A stretch of DNA of 25,413 bases from FEN-1297 sp963787005 (lineage in GTDB: Bacteria; Bacteroidota; Ignavibacteria; Ignavibacteriales; Ignavibacteriaceae). The stretch is taken from NCBI GenBank assembly GCA_963787005.1, contig CAWBBX010000085.1:1-25413 (forward strand), read 5' to 3'. Of the stretch, positions 8,015 to 14,684 are shown piece after piece; the first letter of the stretch is position 1; each line of letters begins with the position of its first letter. The position numbers and the translations under genes are program-made. The notes under the pieces are model-generated. The model was not told the DNA's origin. It did no database searches and worked only from the letters and a program-made list of their open reading frames with translations.

Positions 8015-8236
8015 TTAATTTCTACTCCATTGAGATATTGAAAATAATTTTTCATAGTTTATCTGATCTTCTTCAGAAATTATTCTTTGGATTCTTATTA
8101 ACATTTCAATGAGCAGTTGATGCCGTATGTATTTTCTTATATTAGAGGCAGCCTAGAATGAATCTGTTCTTTGAATATCAGTCTTCAGCTTAAGTTCTTT
8201 TGATACAGCCTCATATTCCGCATTTGGCTTAAACAT
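8015..8236 (-). pseudogene. IS transposase relic (ISNCY/IS1182-like, tentative)
   Basis: On the minus strand one frame reads TDIQRTDSF, an in-frame TAG, then AASNIRKYIRHQLLIEML followed by IRIQRIISEEDQINYEKLF, ending at a stop at 8015-8017. This pattern (short leader, xxSNIRxxxRxQLLxExLxR, xxRILSEEDxxxYE) recalls the central part of ISNCY/IS1182-type DDE transposases. Only about 70 codons remain, with an internal stop and no terminal inverted repeats visible. A minor alternative is a small ORF starting at 8055 in another frame, but it lacks homology I can recognise. The identification is from memory of the family pattern. Confidence 0.45.
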
Positions 8237-8256
8237 TTTAAAGTTAACCTTTTTGG

Positions 8257-8338
8257 TTAGATATACAAAAATATTATTTTTTACTCAGTTAATGTTATTT
8301 TTGAATAAAATTATCATACCCTTTTAGAGTGAACTCAT
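8257..8338. repeat. 82-83-bp direct repeat, right copy (of 6369-6451)
   Basis: This is the right-hand copy of the AT-rich segment at 6369-6451, same orientation, differing by a few substitutions and one base in the T-run. Here it adjoins the transposase relic rather than a GT4 5' end. That indicates it was duplicated away from its original location when the intervening DNA was inserted or when the region was rearranged. Confidence 0.85.
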
Positions 8339-8367
8339 TTATTTAAGATTAAAAAGTAAATTAATAA

Positions 8368-8478
8368 ATTTTCATTAGTACCATTAAATTATCTACATTA
8401 TTAAATCTTGCGGCTATGGAAGTTTTTGTATTGGGAGGCAGAGGAAGATGGAGAGATTATGTCGATCTTTGTTTTTTT
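8368..8478 (+). pseudogene. AbiEii/AbiGii nucleotidyltransferase relic
   Basis: On the plus strand, after two stop codons at 8362-8367, the frame reads IKLSTLLNLAAMEVFVLGGR followed by GRWRDYVDLCFF. This matches the conserved C-terminal part of AbiEii/AbiGii-type nucleotidyltransferase toxins, usually xLxDIAAMKLxALxxRxKWKDYxDLYFI. Nothing of the N-terminal nucleotidyltransferase core is present. The relic runs into the 3' end of the oppositely oriented GT4 gene, which marks a junction. The identification rests on about 30 residues. Confidence 0.5.
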
Positions 8479-9739
8479 ACTCTATTTTATTCAATATCCA
8501 TGCTAATTCGCCCGCAATGTTTTTCCTGTTGTATTTTTTGATGGTTTCAAGATCGGTTTGAAATTCAGAAGCCCTGTTAAAAAATTTGACCGGATCATCA
8601 TCATACCGAAATATCATTCCCGCATTAGCTTCAGTTAATATATTTTCAACTTCTTTGTTGTCGTCTCCGAACGCGATAATCGGCTTGCCCGCCCTCAGAT
8701 ATTCAAACAGCTTTCCCGGAACGTGGCGTTTTTCGGTTGCGCATACCAGAAGATAAGATGCATTGTTAAGCTCGTTAATCATTTCGTCGTACGGCAGGAA
8801 TCCTGCGTATTCAGCGTACTCACCCAGCCCCGCATTTTTTATTGCGGATTTTATTTTCGGACTAACAGTGCCGATAAACTTTAACCTGAGATTCCTTCCG
8901 TTATCAATCTCTTTCTTTACCGACTGCCAGAATTTCGGGACGTTCTGGAAATCAAAAATATTTCCCGCGTGCAGAATTATCTCATCATCATTTTGGGCCG
9001 GAGCAGGGAGGTCTTTGAACTTTTCCTCGTCAAATCCCCAGTAGAGAACATGGGATTTATCTTTAAGAAATGAATACTTTTTCTTGTAATCCTCCTCCAT
9101 AGTTTTGGTAACGAACACGGCGGCTTCGGCGTGAGCCAGAACTTTTTTCTCGAGATAATTGTCGAGAGTAAGAGTAGGCTTGCTTCTTTTAAATCCGCGG
9201 TAGTATGCTATATCGACCCACGGATCTATAAACACGGGAACGTGCGGAACGTTGAAGTGCTTGCTTAATGTCATCCCGATAAGATGCCCGGTGTGCGGCG
9301 GTCCGATTGAAACAACCGCGTCGATGTTTTCATTCTCCAGAAATTTTCTGCCCTCTTTAACGCCCGGGAAGTACCAGCCCGCTCTAGCATCGGGCACGAA
9401 TAAATTCATCCTTATCCAAATTGAGATTCTGTGAGCTAGTCCTTTATTAGCGGATGAAATAGTTTCCGAAGGTACGAGTTTCTCATCTTTTTTCTTTCCT
9501 GTAAAAGTTTTATATAATGAAAAAGGTTCGAACGAGTTTGTTCTGAAAACCTTAAGGTTCGGATCAAGTTCATTCTCAAGACTCTCATCCCTTTGCGAAA
9601 AAACGTCCTCGTTCCTTACAGTCAGCACAAGCGGCTGCCAGCCGCCGTCAGGTAAAAACTTTATCATCTTAAGCGGCCAGTGAATCGATGCTTTGCCGGA
9701 CGGAAGCCAGTAGTATGTAACGAATAAAACTTTTTTCAC
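8477..9739 (-). CDS. Glycosyltransferase family 4 (intact paralogue)
   Basis: 420 residues starting at GTG 9739. No in-frame ATG lies nearby, and the N-terminal strand KKVLFVTYYWLPSGKASIHW begins at once. The family features are a GT-B N-domain with SIGPPHTGHLIG (residues 144-155), an IDPW motif (171-174), VLYWGFDEEKF (231-241), the donor-domain start IILHAGNIFDFQNV (254-267), and PGKLFEYLRAGKPIIAFGDD (341-360). This subtype is common in Bacteroidota surface-glycan loci. It likely transfers a sugar in polysaccharide synthesis. Residues 335-380 share a 137-bp identical stretch with the broken copy at 5936-6366. It is separated from the other glycan genes by the rearranged stretch, with a repeat-rich region upstream. 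It reads as intact and functional. Confidence 0.9.
   Translation of the reverse strand: MKKVLFVTYYWLPSGKASIHWPLKMIKFLPDGGWQPLVLTVRNEDVFSQRDESLENELDPNLKVFRTNSFEPFSLYKTFTGKKKDEKLVPSETISSANKGLAHRISIWIRMNLFVPDARAGWYFPGVKEGRKFLENENIDAVVSIGPPHTGHLIGMTLSKHFNVPHVPVFIDPWVDIAYYRGFKRSKPTLTLDNYLEKKVLAHAEAAVFVTKTMEEDYKKKYSFLKDKSHVLYWGFDEEKFKDLPAPAQNDDEIILHAGNIFDFQNVPKFWQSVKKEIDNGRNLRLKFIGTVSPKIKSAIKNAGLGEYAEYAGFLPYDEMINELNNASYLLVCATEKRHVPGKLFEYLRAGKPIIAFGDDNKEVENILTEANAGMIFRYDDDPVKFFNRASEFQTDLETIKKYNRKNIAGELAWILNKIE
8610..8746. repeat. 137-bp identical block, copy 2 (of 6078-6214)
   Basis: The partner of 6078-6214, inside the intact GT4 gene and in the same orientation. Recombination between the two copies would delete the 2.5 kb between them, including the beta-helix gene. 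Confidence 0.9.
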
Positions 9740-9780
9740 AGTTCAGTGTGTTCTATTTTTATTTAGTGATAATGTATTTG

Positions 9781-9818
9781 GGAATAATGGAATGTCGGAG
9801 TAATGGAATATTGGAATT
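9781..9818. repeat. Imperfect 8-bp-period repeat, inverted relative to the array at 9853
   Basis: Degenerate units of the type (A/G)TAATGGA read on the plus strand: GGAATAATGG, TCGGAGTAATGG, AATATTGGAA. They are complementary in type to the TCCAATAC array about 35 bp downstream, so the two can pair into a long imperfect stem in single-stranded DNA or RNA. Confidence 0.6.
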
Positions 9819-9852
9819 ACATATAATAACCTTTTTAATTATGTTCAATACC

Positions 9853-9912
9853 TCCAATACTCCAATACTCCAATACTCCAATACTCCAATACTCCAATAC
9901 TCCAATACTCCA
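9853..9912. repeat. Perfect 8-bp tandem array, 7.5 copies of TCCAATAC
   Basis: Seven complete TCCAATAC units plus TCCA, without a mismatch, in the spacer between two minus-strand genes. The array ends 10 bp before the stop codon of the methyltransferase gene at 9922. Such arrays change length by polymerase slippage. It lies upstream of the GTG of the GT4 gene at 9739, so it could affect that gene's expression. Confidence 0.95.
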
Positions 9913-9921
9913 CGCGCCGGA

Positions 9922-10518
9922 TCACGGTTTTATCCCGACAAAATCTATTACGGCCGCTTCGCCCGAGTGGTATTTCCCCTCGTTAACGTGTATAATTTTT
10001 TTCATAAGTATCTCGGGAATCATTCCGGCGAAGTTATTCTCAATTTCCTCAACCGAAAAAAGCGCGTCGTAATTCTGCGGACCTCCCGTGCTCCTGCCGA
10101 GCTGTTCCTTATCGTAAACCTGCATTAAGATTCTTCCGCCGGTCTTAAGAGCATCCGAAGCGGTTTTATGCACAATTTTATTTACGTCCTTGCTCAAATG
10201 AATATATATAATTCCGACCGCATCGTAACTGTCCTGCGGACGGAATTCTTCGAGCTTGCTGAGCGTATAATTTATTGATACGCCTTTTTCTTCGGCCAAA
10301 GCAAGTGCTTTTTCTCTTGCTTTGCCGCTGAAATCCACCGCGTCAACTTTCCATCCTTTGGATGCCGCGTAGACCGCGTTTCGTCCTTCGCCTTCACCGA
10401 GCATAAGTATCTTGCCCGGCCTCAGGTTATCTATCTGTTTTGCGAAAAACTCGTTTGGCTCGGTACCGTAAACGTAATTGTCTTCGGAATAACGTTCGTC
10501 CCAAAATTCGCTGTTCAT
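9922..10518 (-). CDS. Class I SAM-dependent methyltransferase (TehB-like)
   Basis: 198 residues, the length of small TehB/thiopurine-type methyltransferases. The N-terminus EFWDERYSEDNYVYGTEPN is the typical entry helix. Motif I is ILMLGEGEGRNAVYAA (residues 37-52), and the acidic residue of motif II is D62 in KVDAVDFS. Then come the post-core segments YDAVGIIYIHL and GGRILMQVY. No transmembrane segment. Such enzymes methylate small molecules, metalloids or toxic compounds; the substrate cannot be told from this sequence. It is not in an obvious operon: both sides carry 8-bp-period repeats, and the next gene (type III PKS) is divergent. A role in modifying the polyketide product is possible but unsupported. 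Confidence 0.85.
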   Translation of the reverse strand: MNSEFWDERYSEDNYVYGTEPNEFFAKQIDNLRPGKILMLGEGEGRNAVYAASKGWKVDAVDFSGKAREKALALAEEKGVSINYTLSKLEEFRPQDSYDAVGIIYIHLSKDVNKIVHKTASDALKTGGRILMQVYDKEQLGRSTGGPQNYDALFSVEEIENNFAGMIPEILMKKIIHVNEGKYHSGEAAVIDFVGIKP

Positions 10519-10654
10519 ATACTAATTCTTTTATTATTTATTTTATGGATTTAAATATATTAAAGGGTAACTTTAAAACCACCACAATGCGGATTCTTTT
10601 GTTAATTGTTTTTATTGAATAAATGTTGTCTTGATTGCTATTTTCACTTGTTCC

Positions 10655-10695
10655 GGAAGAATGGAGTAATGGAGTTGTGGAGTAGTGGAGTGATG
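10655..10695. repeat. Degenerate 8-bp-period repeat (TGGAGTAA type)
   Basis: Consecutive units ATGGAGTA, ATGGAGTT, GTGGAGTA, GTGGAGTG on the plus strand, in the spacer between the divergent methyltransferase and polyketide synthase genes. The period and core (TGGAGT) match the reverse complement of the array at 9853-9912, so the same repeat family occurs on both sides of the methyltransferase gene. Confidence 0.75.
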
Positions 10696-10787
10696 TTTGA
10701 AGGACTCCTTTGGAGGAATAATGATAAAGTAAACATGTACGCTTTTTAATAATTATTTTGAACACTGAATAACATAGATTAAATAAT

Positions 10788-11894
10788 ATGAAGCAAAGTT
10801 TGATGATCGATATTACGACAGCGAATCCTCCGTATAAAGTTACTCAGGAAACGGCCGCTGCCGAGCTTAAAAAAAGAATGAGCACCAGGCCGGCCGTGTC
10901 GCGACTGATAGATGCCGCCGCATATCATTCCGGTATAGATGCCAGGTATTTTGTAGTGCCGGACGGCGATCCGGCAAGTCCCGACAAGTTCTATTATTCA
11001 AACGGAGATTACATAAAGCCGGGTACCGGCGCAAGAATGAGCGAATACGAAAAGTGGTCAACCTCGTTGGCGGCGGAAGCAGTCGGAAAAATTTTAATTG
11101 ATAATAATATTAATTCTTCCGAGATAAACAGGCTGATTACAATTTCCTGCACGGGATTTTTCGCGCCCGGCCTCGATAGATTTCTTATCGAAAAATTCGA
11201 CCTTCCTTCTTCTATAAAAAGGACAAACATAGGATTTATGGGATGCGCCGCCTCGGTTATCGGCTTTAATTCTGTCCTTGAATCTGCGGCCGCTTCCGCC
11301 GAGGACGGGTATACGCTTATGGTTTCCGTGGAACTCTGCAGTCTTCATCTGCAGACGGAGCCTACGCGCGATAATATTCTAGCCAACATGATATTCGCCG
11401 ACGGCTGCGCCGCTTCACTTTTTTCAAACGGATCAAATTCGGAAGAGGGTGAGATTAGGCCGGGACTTATTTCTACCGATTCGGCCCTCTTTAAGAACTC
11501 AGAAAATTTTATGGGATGGAAGATCGGTGATTTCGGATTCGAGATGATGCTGTCTTCCGAGCTGCCGAAAATAATTCTGAACGAAGCGGTGCCAACACTT
11601 AAAAAAATACTTCAAAGCAGGGGCGTCAATAAGGAGGATATAAAACATTGGGCTCTTCATCCCGGAGGCAAAGCAATTCTAAATTCACTAAAAGAAGGAT
11701 TAGATCTAAGTGATGACGAAATGCTGGCGTCGGATACCGTGCTGCGCAATTTCGGAAATATGTCTTCCGCGTCCATACTTTTTGTTTTGAAAGAAATTAT
11801 TAAAAGCGGTAAGATTAAAAAAGATGAGCTTTGCTGCGCGGTTGCATTCGGGCCCGGGCTTACGATGGAAGTCGCATTACTTAAGGGCGTATGA
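10788..11894 (+). CDS. Type III polyketide synthase (chalcone/stilbene synthase superfamily)
   Basis: 368 residues, a homodimeric thiolase-fold enzyme that extends an acyl-CoA starter with malonyl-CoA and cyclises the chain. The catalytic triad is visible: Cys153 in NIGFMGCAAS, His291 in WALHPGGKAIL and Asn324 in NFGNMSSASI. The C-terminal FGPG loop (354-357), AFGPGLTME, is also present. The ~10 residues after the start (MIDITTANPPYKVTQ) match the N-terminal strand of bacterial enzymes. Starter preference and product cannot be read; bacterial relatives make alkylpyrones, alkylresorcinols or phloroglucinol. It is the first gene of a compact three-gene operon: its stop is 4 bp before the methyltransferase start. 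The operon composition (synthase, methyltransferase, flavin enzyme) argues for a methylated, oxidised phenolic or quinone product. Confidence 0.93.
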   Translation: MKQSLMIDITTANPPYKVTQETAAAELKKRMSTRPAVSRLIDAAAYHSGIDARYFVVPDGDPASPDKFYYSNGDYIKPGTGARMSEYEKWSTSLAAEAVGKILIDNNINSSEINRLITISCTGFFAPGLDRFLIEKFDLPSSIKRTNIGFMGCAASVIGFNSVLESAAASAEDGYTLMVSVELCSLHLQTEPTRDNILANMIFADGCAASLFSNGSNSEEGEIRPGLISTDSALFKNSENFMGWKIGDFGFEMMLSSELPKIILNEAVPTLKKILQSRGVNKEDIKHWALHPGGKAILNSLKEGLDLSDDEMLASDTVLRNFGNMSSASILFVLKEIIKSGKIKKDELCCAVAFGPGLTMEVALLKGV

Positions 11895-11898
11895 CATC

Positions 11899-12579
11899 AT
11901 GAAAAGATTTTATATCAAGGAAATGATGGATGATTTTTCTATTGAGGACGAGCGTATCGACGTCGCGTTAAGAGAGCTGAATATTATTAACAAATTTTTG
12001 GGAGGAAACGCCGCGTCGCTCGAAGGTATAAAGAAAGTCCGCGATAATTTAAGCATAAACACCGGACTTAAAATACTCGATACCGGGGCGGGGGCCTCCG
12101 ATATACTCACAGATTATCGAAGACCGGATAAAGAAGAAAAGATTTTCGCGCTTGATCTGAACAAGCGGACCTGCATTTACTCGAAAAAGCACAACGCAAA
12201 GATAATAAACGTGTGCGGCGACGTAAATAATTTTCCTTTCAAAGAGAAGTCGTTCGACATTATTCACGCGTCTCTCTTCCTTCATCATTTTAAAGACGAA
12301 GATCTTCCTTTCATTTTAGGAGCGTTGATAAGATCTGCAAAACGCGCGGTGGTAATTAATGATCTTAGAAGATCGATTTTTGCATACGCCGGAATATTTT
12401 TACTGACAAGACTTTTCTCAAAAAGCGAGATGGTGAAGAACGACGGGCCTGTTTCTGTGAAAAGAGGTTTTATTAAATCGGAACTAAGATCAATTCTTTC
12501 TAAGATTAAAATTGAGAAGTATGTAATAAAACGCCGCTGGGCCTTCAGATGGCTTGTTATAATTTATCCTGATGGTTAG
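11899..12579 (+). CDS. Class I methyltransferase of the type III PKS operon
   Basis: 226 residues from ATG 11899, which lies 4 bp past the synthase stop. The frame stays open upstream inside the synthase gene, but the overlap would be long and the sequence not conserved. SAM-binding motif I is ILDTGAGASDIL, the motif II region IFALDLN, and FDIIHASLFLHHF is the UbiE/Menaquinone-type post-motif. It likely methylates the polyketide product (an O- or C-methyl on a pyrone or resorcinol), which is inferred from the genetic position. Genes of this type sit immediately after type III PKS genes in many Bacteroidota. It is coupled to the FAD enzyme 15 bp downstream. Confidence 0.85.
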   Translation: MKRFYIKEMMDDFSIEDERIDVALRELNIINKFLGGNAASLEGIKKVRDNLSINTGLKILDTGAGASDILTDYRRPDKEEKIFALDLNKRTCIYSKKHNAKIINVCGDVNNFPFKEKSFDIIHASLFLHHFKDEDLPFILGALIRSAKRAVVINDLRRSIFAYAGIFLLTRLFSKSEMVKNDGPVSVKRGFIKSELRSILSKIKIEKYVIKRRWAFRWLVIIYPDG

Positions 12580-12594
12580 GAATAACATTATTTT

Positions 12595-13749
12595 ATGAAG
12601 CAGCTTGAGTATGAAGCGGTAATTATAGGAGGGGGACCGGCAGGATCAACGGCCGCGGCTAATCTCGCCGGGGCGGGAGTTGAAACCGCTCTTTTCGAAA
12701 GGAGCGAATTTCCCAGGGAAACTTTGTGCGGCGAATTTTTATCGAAAGAAGTTCTGAATTTTATAATAAATGAAAAAATTCTAAATAAATTTAATTCACT
12801 GAAGCCTAATCAGATAAATTCATTCCGTTATATCGATGAGCGGGGGAGCGAATCGTCTGCGGAATTGGGATTTTCCGCGTTCGCATTAAGAAGATCGGTG
12901 CTCGACAGCTTTTTACTTCACAACGCGGCCGGGAAAGGCGCACAGGTAACACAGTCTGCTGAAGTTAAAAATATAGAAAAGACGGAAAAAGGTTTTCACC
13001 TTACTATCAGCTCAATGAACGAAGTTTACAACGTTAAAACCCGCTTCCTCATTTCGGCTCACGGCAAACGAAGCGGAATTGATACTCTTCTGAAAAGAAG
13101 TTTTACAAACAGCAAATCGAAACAGAGCGGCATTAAATTTCATCTTAATAAAAATGATTTGAGCTGCTTCGACCCATCCGAAATAAAGATCTATTCCGAT
13201 AGGGGAATTTACTGCGGGATAAATGCTGTGGATAGTGATCTTGTGACGGTTTGTTTTCTGCATAACGGCAGGGATTCTTCCGGCACTCCGCTCGACCATC
13301 TTATAAAATTTTCACTTTCGTGCGACTCATTCGGAAATCTGTTTAAATCTGATCTGAAAAATATACTTAGTAAAGCGAAATTATTCGGTGCGGGCAATAT
13401 TTATTTCGGAAAGAAATCGGCGGTGGAAAACGGTATTTTTATGACCGGCGACGCCGCGGGAGTGATAGCTCCGCTGGCGGGAGACGGCATTGGTATGGCG
13501 GTGCAGTCCTCAATTCTTGCCGCCGGTATTGTAACCGGTATAAAAAACGGAAAATATTCGGAAGAAAAAGGCCGCGAAATTTATACGAATGAATGGGATC
13601 ATCTTTTTAAAAAAAGACTGCTTGCCGCGGGCGCTGTTCAGAAAATTTTATTCAGCAATATTGCTAGAAACGCATCGGCTTTAGCGCTGAAAATGTTCCC
13701 CGGTATTCTCACTTATCTCATAAATATAACAAGGCACGATTCGGCCTGA
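12595..13749 (+). CDS. FAD-dependent oxidoreductase (geranylgeranyl-reductase-like), PKS operon
   Basis: 384 residues of the class A flavin monooxygenase / geranylgeranyl reductase superfamily. Residues 9-17 (VIIGGGPAG) are the Rossmann dinucleotide-binding loop, ER at 35-36 ends the second strand, and LCGEFLS (44-50) contains a Cys typical of the geranylgeranyl-reductase subgroup. The second FAD-binding motif FMTGDAAGVIAPLAGDGIGM starts at about residue 282 with the GD pair at 285-286. It either hydroxylates an aromatic ring (SrsC-like quinone formation) or reduces double bonds of a lipid chain. The operon resembles srsABC of Streptomyces griseus in function: synthase, methyltransferase, flavoprotein. 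The protein families need not be identical to those, so the exact reaction is open. Confidence 0.88.
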   Translation: MKQLEYEAVIIGGGPAGSTAAANLAGAGVETALFERSEFPRETLCGEFLSKEVLNFIINEKILNKFNSLKPNQINSFRYIDERGSESSAELGFSAFALRRSVLDSFLLHNAAGKGAQVTQSAEVKNIEKTEKGFHLTISSMNEVYNVKTRFLISAHGKRSGIDTLLKRSFTNSKSKQSGIKFHLNKNDLSCFDPSEIKIYSDRGIYCGINAVDSDLVTVCFLHNGRDSSGTPLDHLIKFSLSCDSFGNLFKSDLKNILSKAKLFGAGNIYFGKKSAVENGIFMTGDAAGVIAPLAGDGIGMAVQSSILAAGIVTGIKNGKYSEEKGREIYTNEWDHLFKKRLLAAGAVQKILFSNIARNASALALKMFPGILTYLINITRHDSA

Positions 13750-13880
13750 TACCTTATTTAGGGCACGCGGTTAATCTTCATTATAAATTATTTCTTCACT
13801 ATATTTGTGCGTGTAAAGAAATAATGACGCAAAAAGTGTTTTTGATAATATAAGAATCAACAAGACCGGATATTTCTATT

Positions 13881-14255
13881 ATGGATCTTAAATTGAACAA
13901 TCTTCAGAAATTTATTGTAGTAGGGGACAGGGTATTAATTCGTCCCGAGGAGAACGCCGATAAAACCGCGAGCGGCCTTTATCTTCCGCCGGGAGTTTCG
14001 GAAAAGGAAAAGATACAGAGCGGTTATATCATAAAAACCGGACCCGGTTACCCGATGGCTTCCCCGGTTGACGAGGAGCCGTGGAAAGAGTCGAAAGAAC
14101 CTGTAAAGTATATTCCGCTCCAGGCTAAAGAGGGAGACTTGGCAATTTTTTTACGCAAAGAGGCATACGAGATCGAATTCGAAAAGGAAAAATTTCTTAT
14201 TGTTCCTCAAGCGGCAGTTCTTCTTTTAATCCGTAACGATAATTTTGATTTTTGA
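13881..14255 (+). CDS. GroES-like co-chaperonin (Cpn10 family, divergent)
   Basis: 124 residues, about 25 longer than normal GroES. The Cpn10 fold is recognisable: VVGDRVLIRPEENADKTASG (14-32) covers the first strands and the start of the mobile loop, LYLPPG the loop end, GYIIKTGPGY the next strand, and EGDLAIFLR and AYEIEFEKEKFLIV the C-terminal strands. The extra length is between the GPG turn and the later strands (MASPVDEEPWKESKEPVKYI). No groEL lies beside it. Such solitary, longer GroES-like proteins occur in Bacteroidota/Ignavibacteria genomes; whether they cap GroEL or act elsewhere is unclear. Ends 31 bp from a convergent small gene. Confidence 0.8.
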   Translation: MDLKLNNLQKFIVVGDRVLIRPEENADKTASGLYLPPGVSEKEKIQSGYIIKTGPGYPMASPVDEEPWKESKEPVKYIPLQAKEGDLAIFLRKEAYEIEFEKEKFLIVPQAAVLLLIRNDNFDF

Positions 14256-14286
14256 TCTTTTTTCCCAAAGTCCCGAATTAAGATTA

Positions 14287-14571
14287 TTAAAAGAAGGGAA
14301 TAATTCTAAGAAGCATCAGTTTGAAAGAATTTCTTTTGCCTATATAAATCGGCTCCTCTTCAAGATTGAAGTCGGTTTGATATTGCGAAACAGCCTGAAG
14401 CTCTTTTCTTTCCTCTATTTCGTCGTATGCGGCCTGGAGAAAATGTTTAAGGGTTTCGATACTGTCGCGAGGATTTACCGGAAGGTTAAGATCAAGGCAT
14501 TCACGGTATAATTCCTCATGAATTTCGGGCGGATACGCCTCGCTGCTCCCATATAAGTCACTGTTGTTCAT
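14287..14571 (-). CDS. Small acidic protein of unknown function
   Basis: 94 residues, from ATG 14571. It is rich in Glu and Asp (HEELYRECLD, YDEIEERKELQ, NLEEEPIYIGK) and probably helical and soluble. No signal peptide, transmembrane segment or known motif. An overlapping plus-strand frame here looks less protein-like, with a basic, unstructured composition. It is convergent with the GroES-like gene (31-bp gap) and stands just upstream of the pilin-like genes on the same strand as they are, but 113 bp beyond their last stop. I do not recognise a family. The coding potential is judged from composition alone. Confidence 0.55.
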   Translation of the reverse strand: MNNSDLYGSSEAYPPEIHEELYRECLDLNLPVNPRDSIETLKHFLQAAYDEIEERKELQAVSQYQTDFNLEEEPIYIGKRNSFKLMLLRIIPFF

Positions 14572-14684
14572 AAAAGTGCCTATATATTTATTATTGATAT
14601 AAAACTCTTGAAAATAGTCTCACCCAAATAACACCTTTCCTATTCTTATTATCGGAGATTAATTGAATAAGGTTTAGCCGTGTA

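Noticed and set aside
8015..8055. Small minus-strand ORF starting at 8055, reading into the beta-helix gene region
   Set aside because: No recognisable similarity, and it overlaps the transposase relic in a different frame. It may be chance.
9853..9912. Tandem 8-bp array considered as a CRISPR array
   Set aside because: The units are 8 bp and contiguous; there are no spacers and no cas genes.
9748..10128. Plus-strand open frame spanning the 8-bp array
   Set aside because: It translates the tandem repeat (NTPILQYS repeated) and then the antisense of the methyltransferase gene, with no family signature.
14245..14511. Plus-strand open frame overlapping the small acidic gene
   Set aside because: It is antisense to the more protein-like minus-strand gene and overlaps the GroES-like gene's end; composition is poor.
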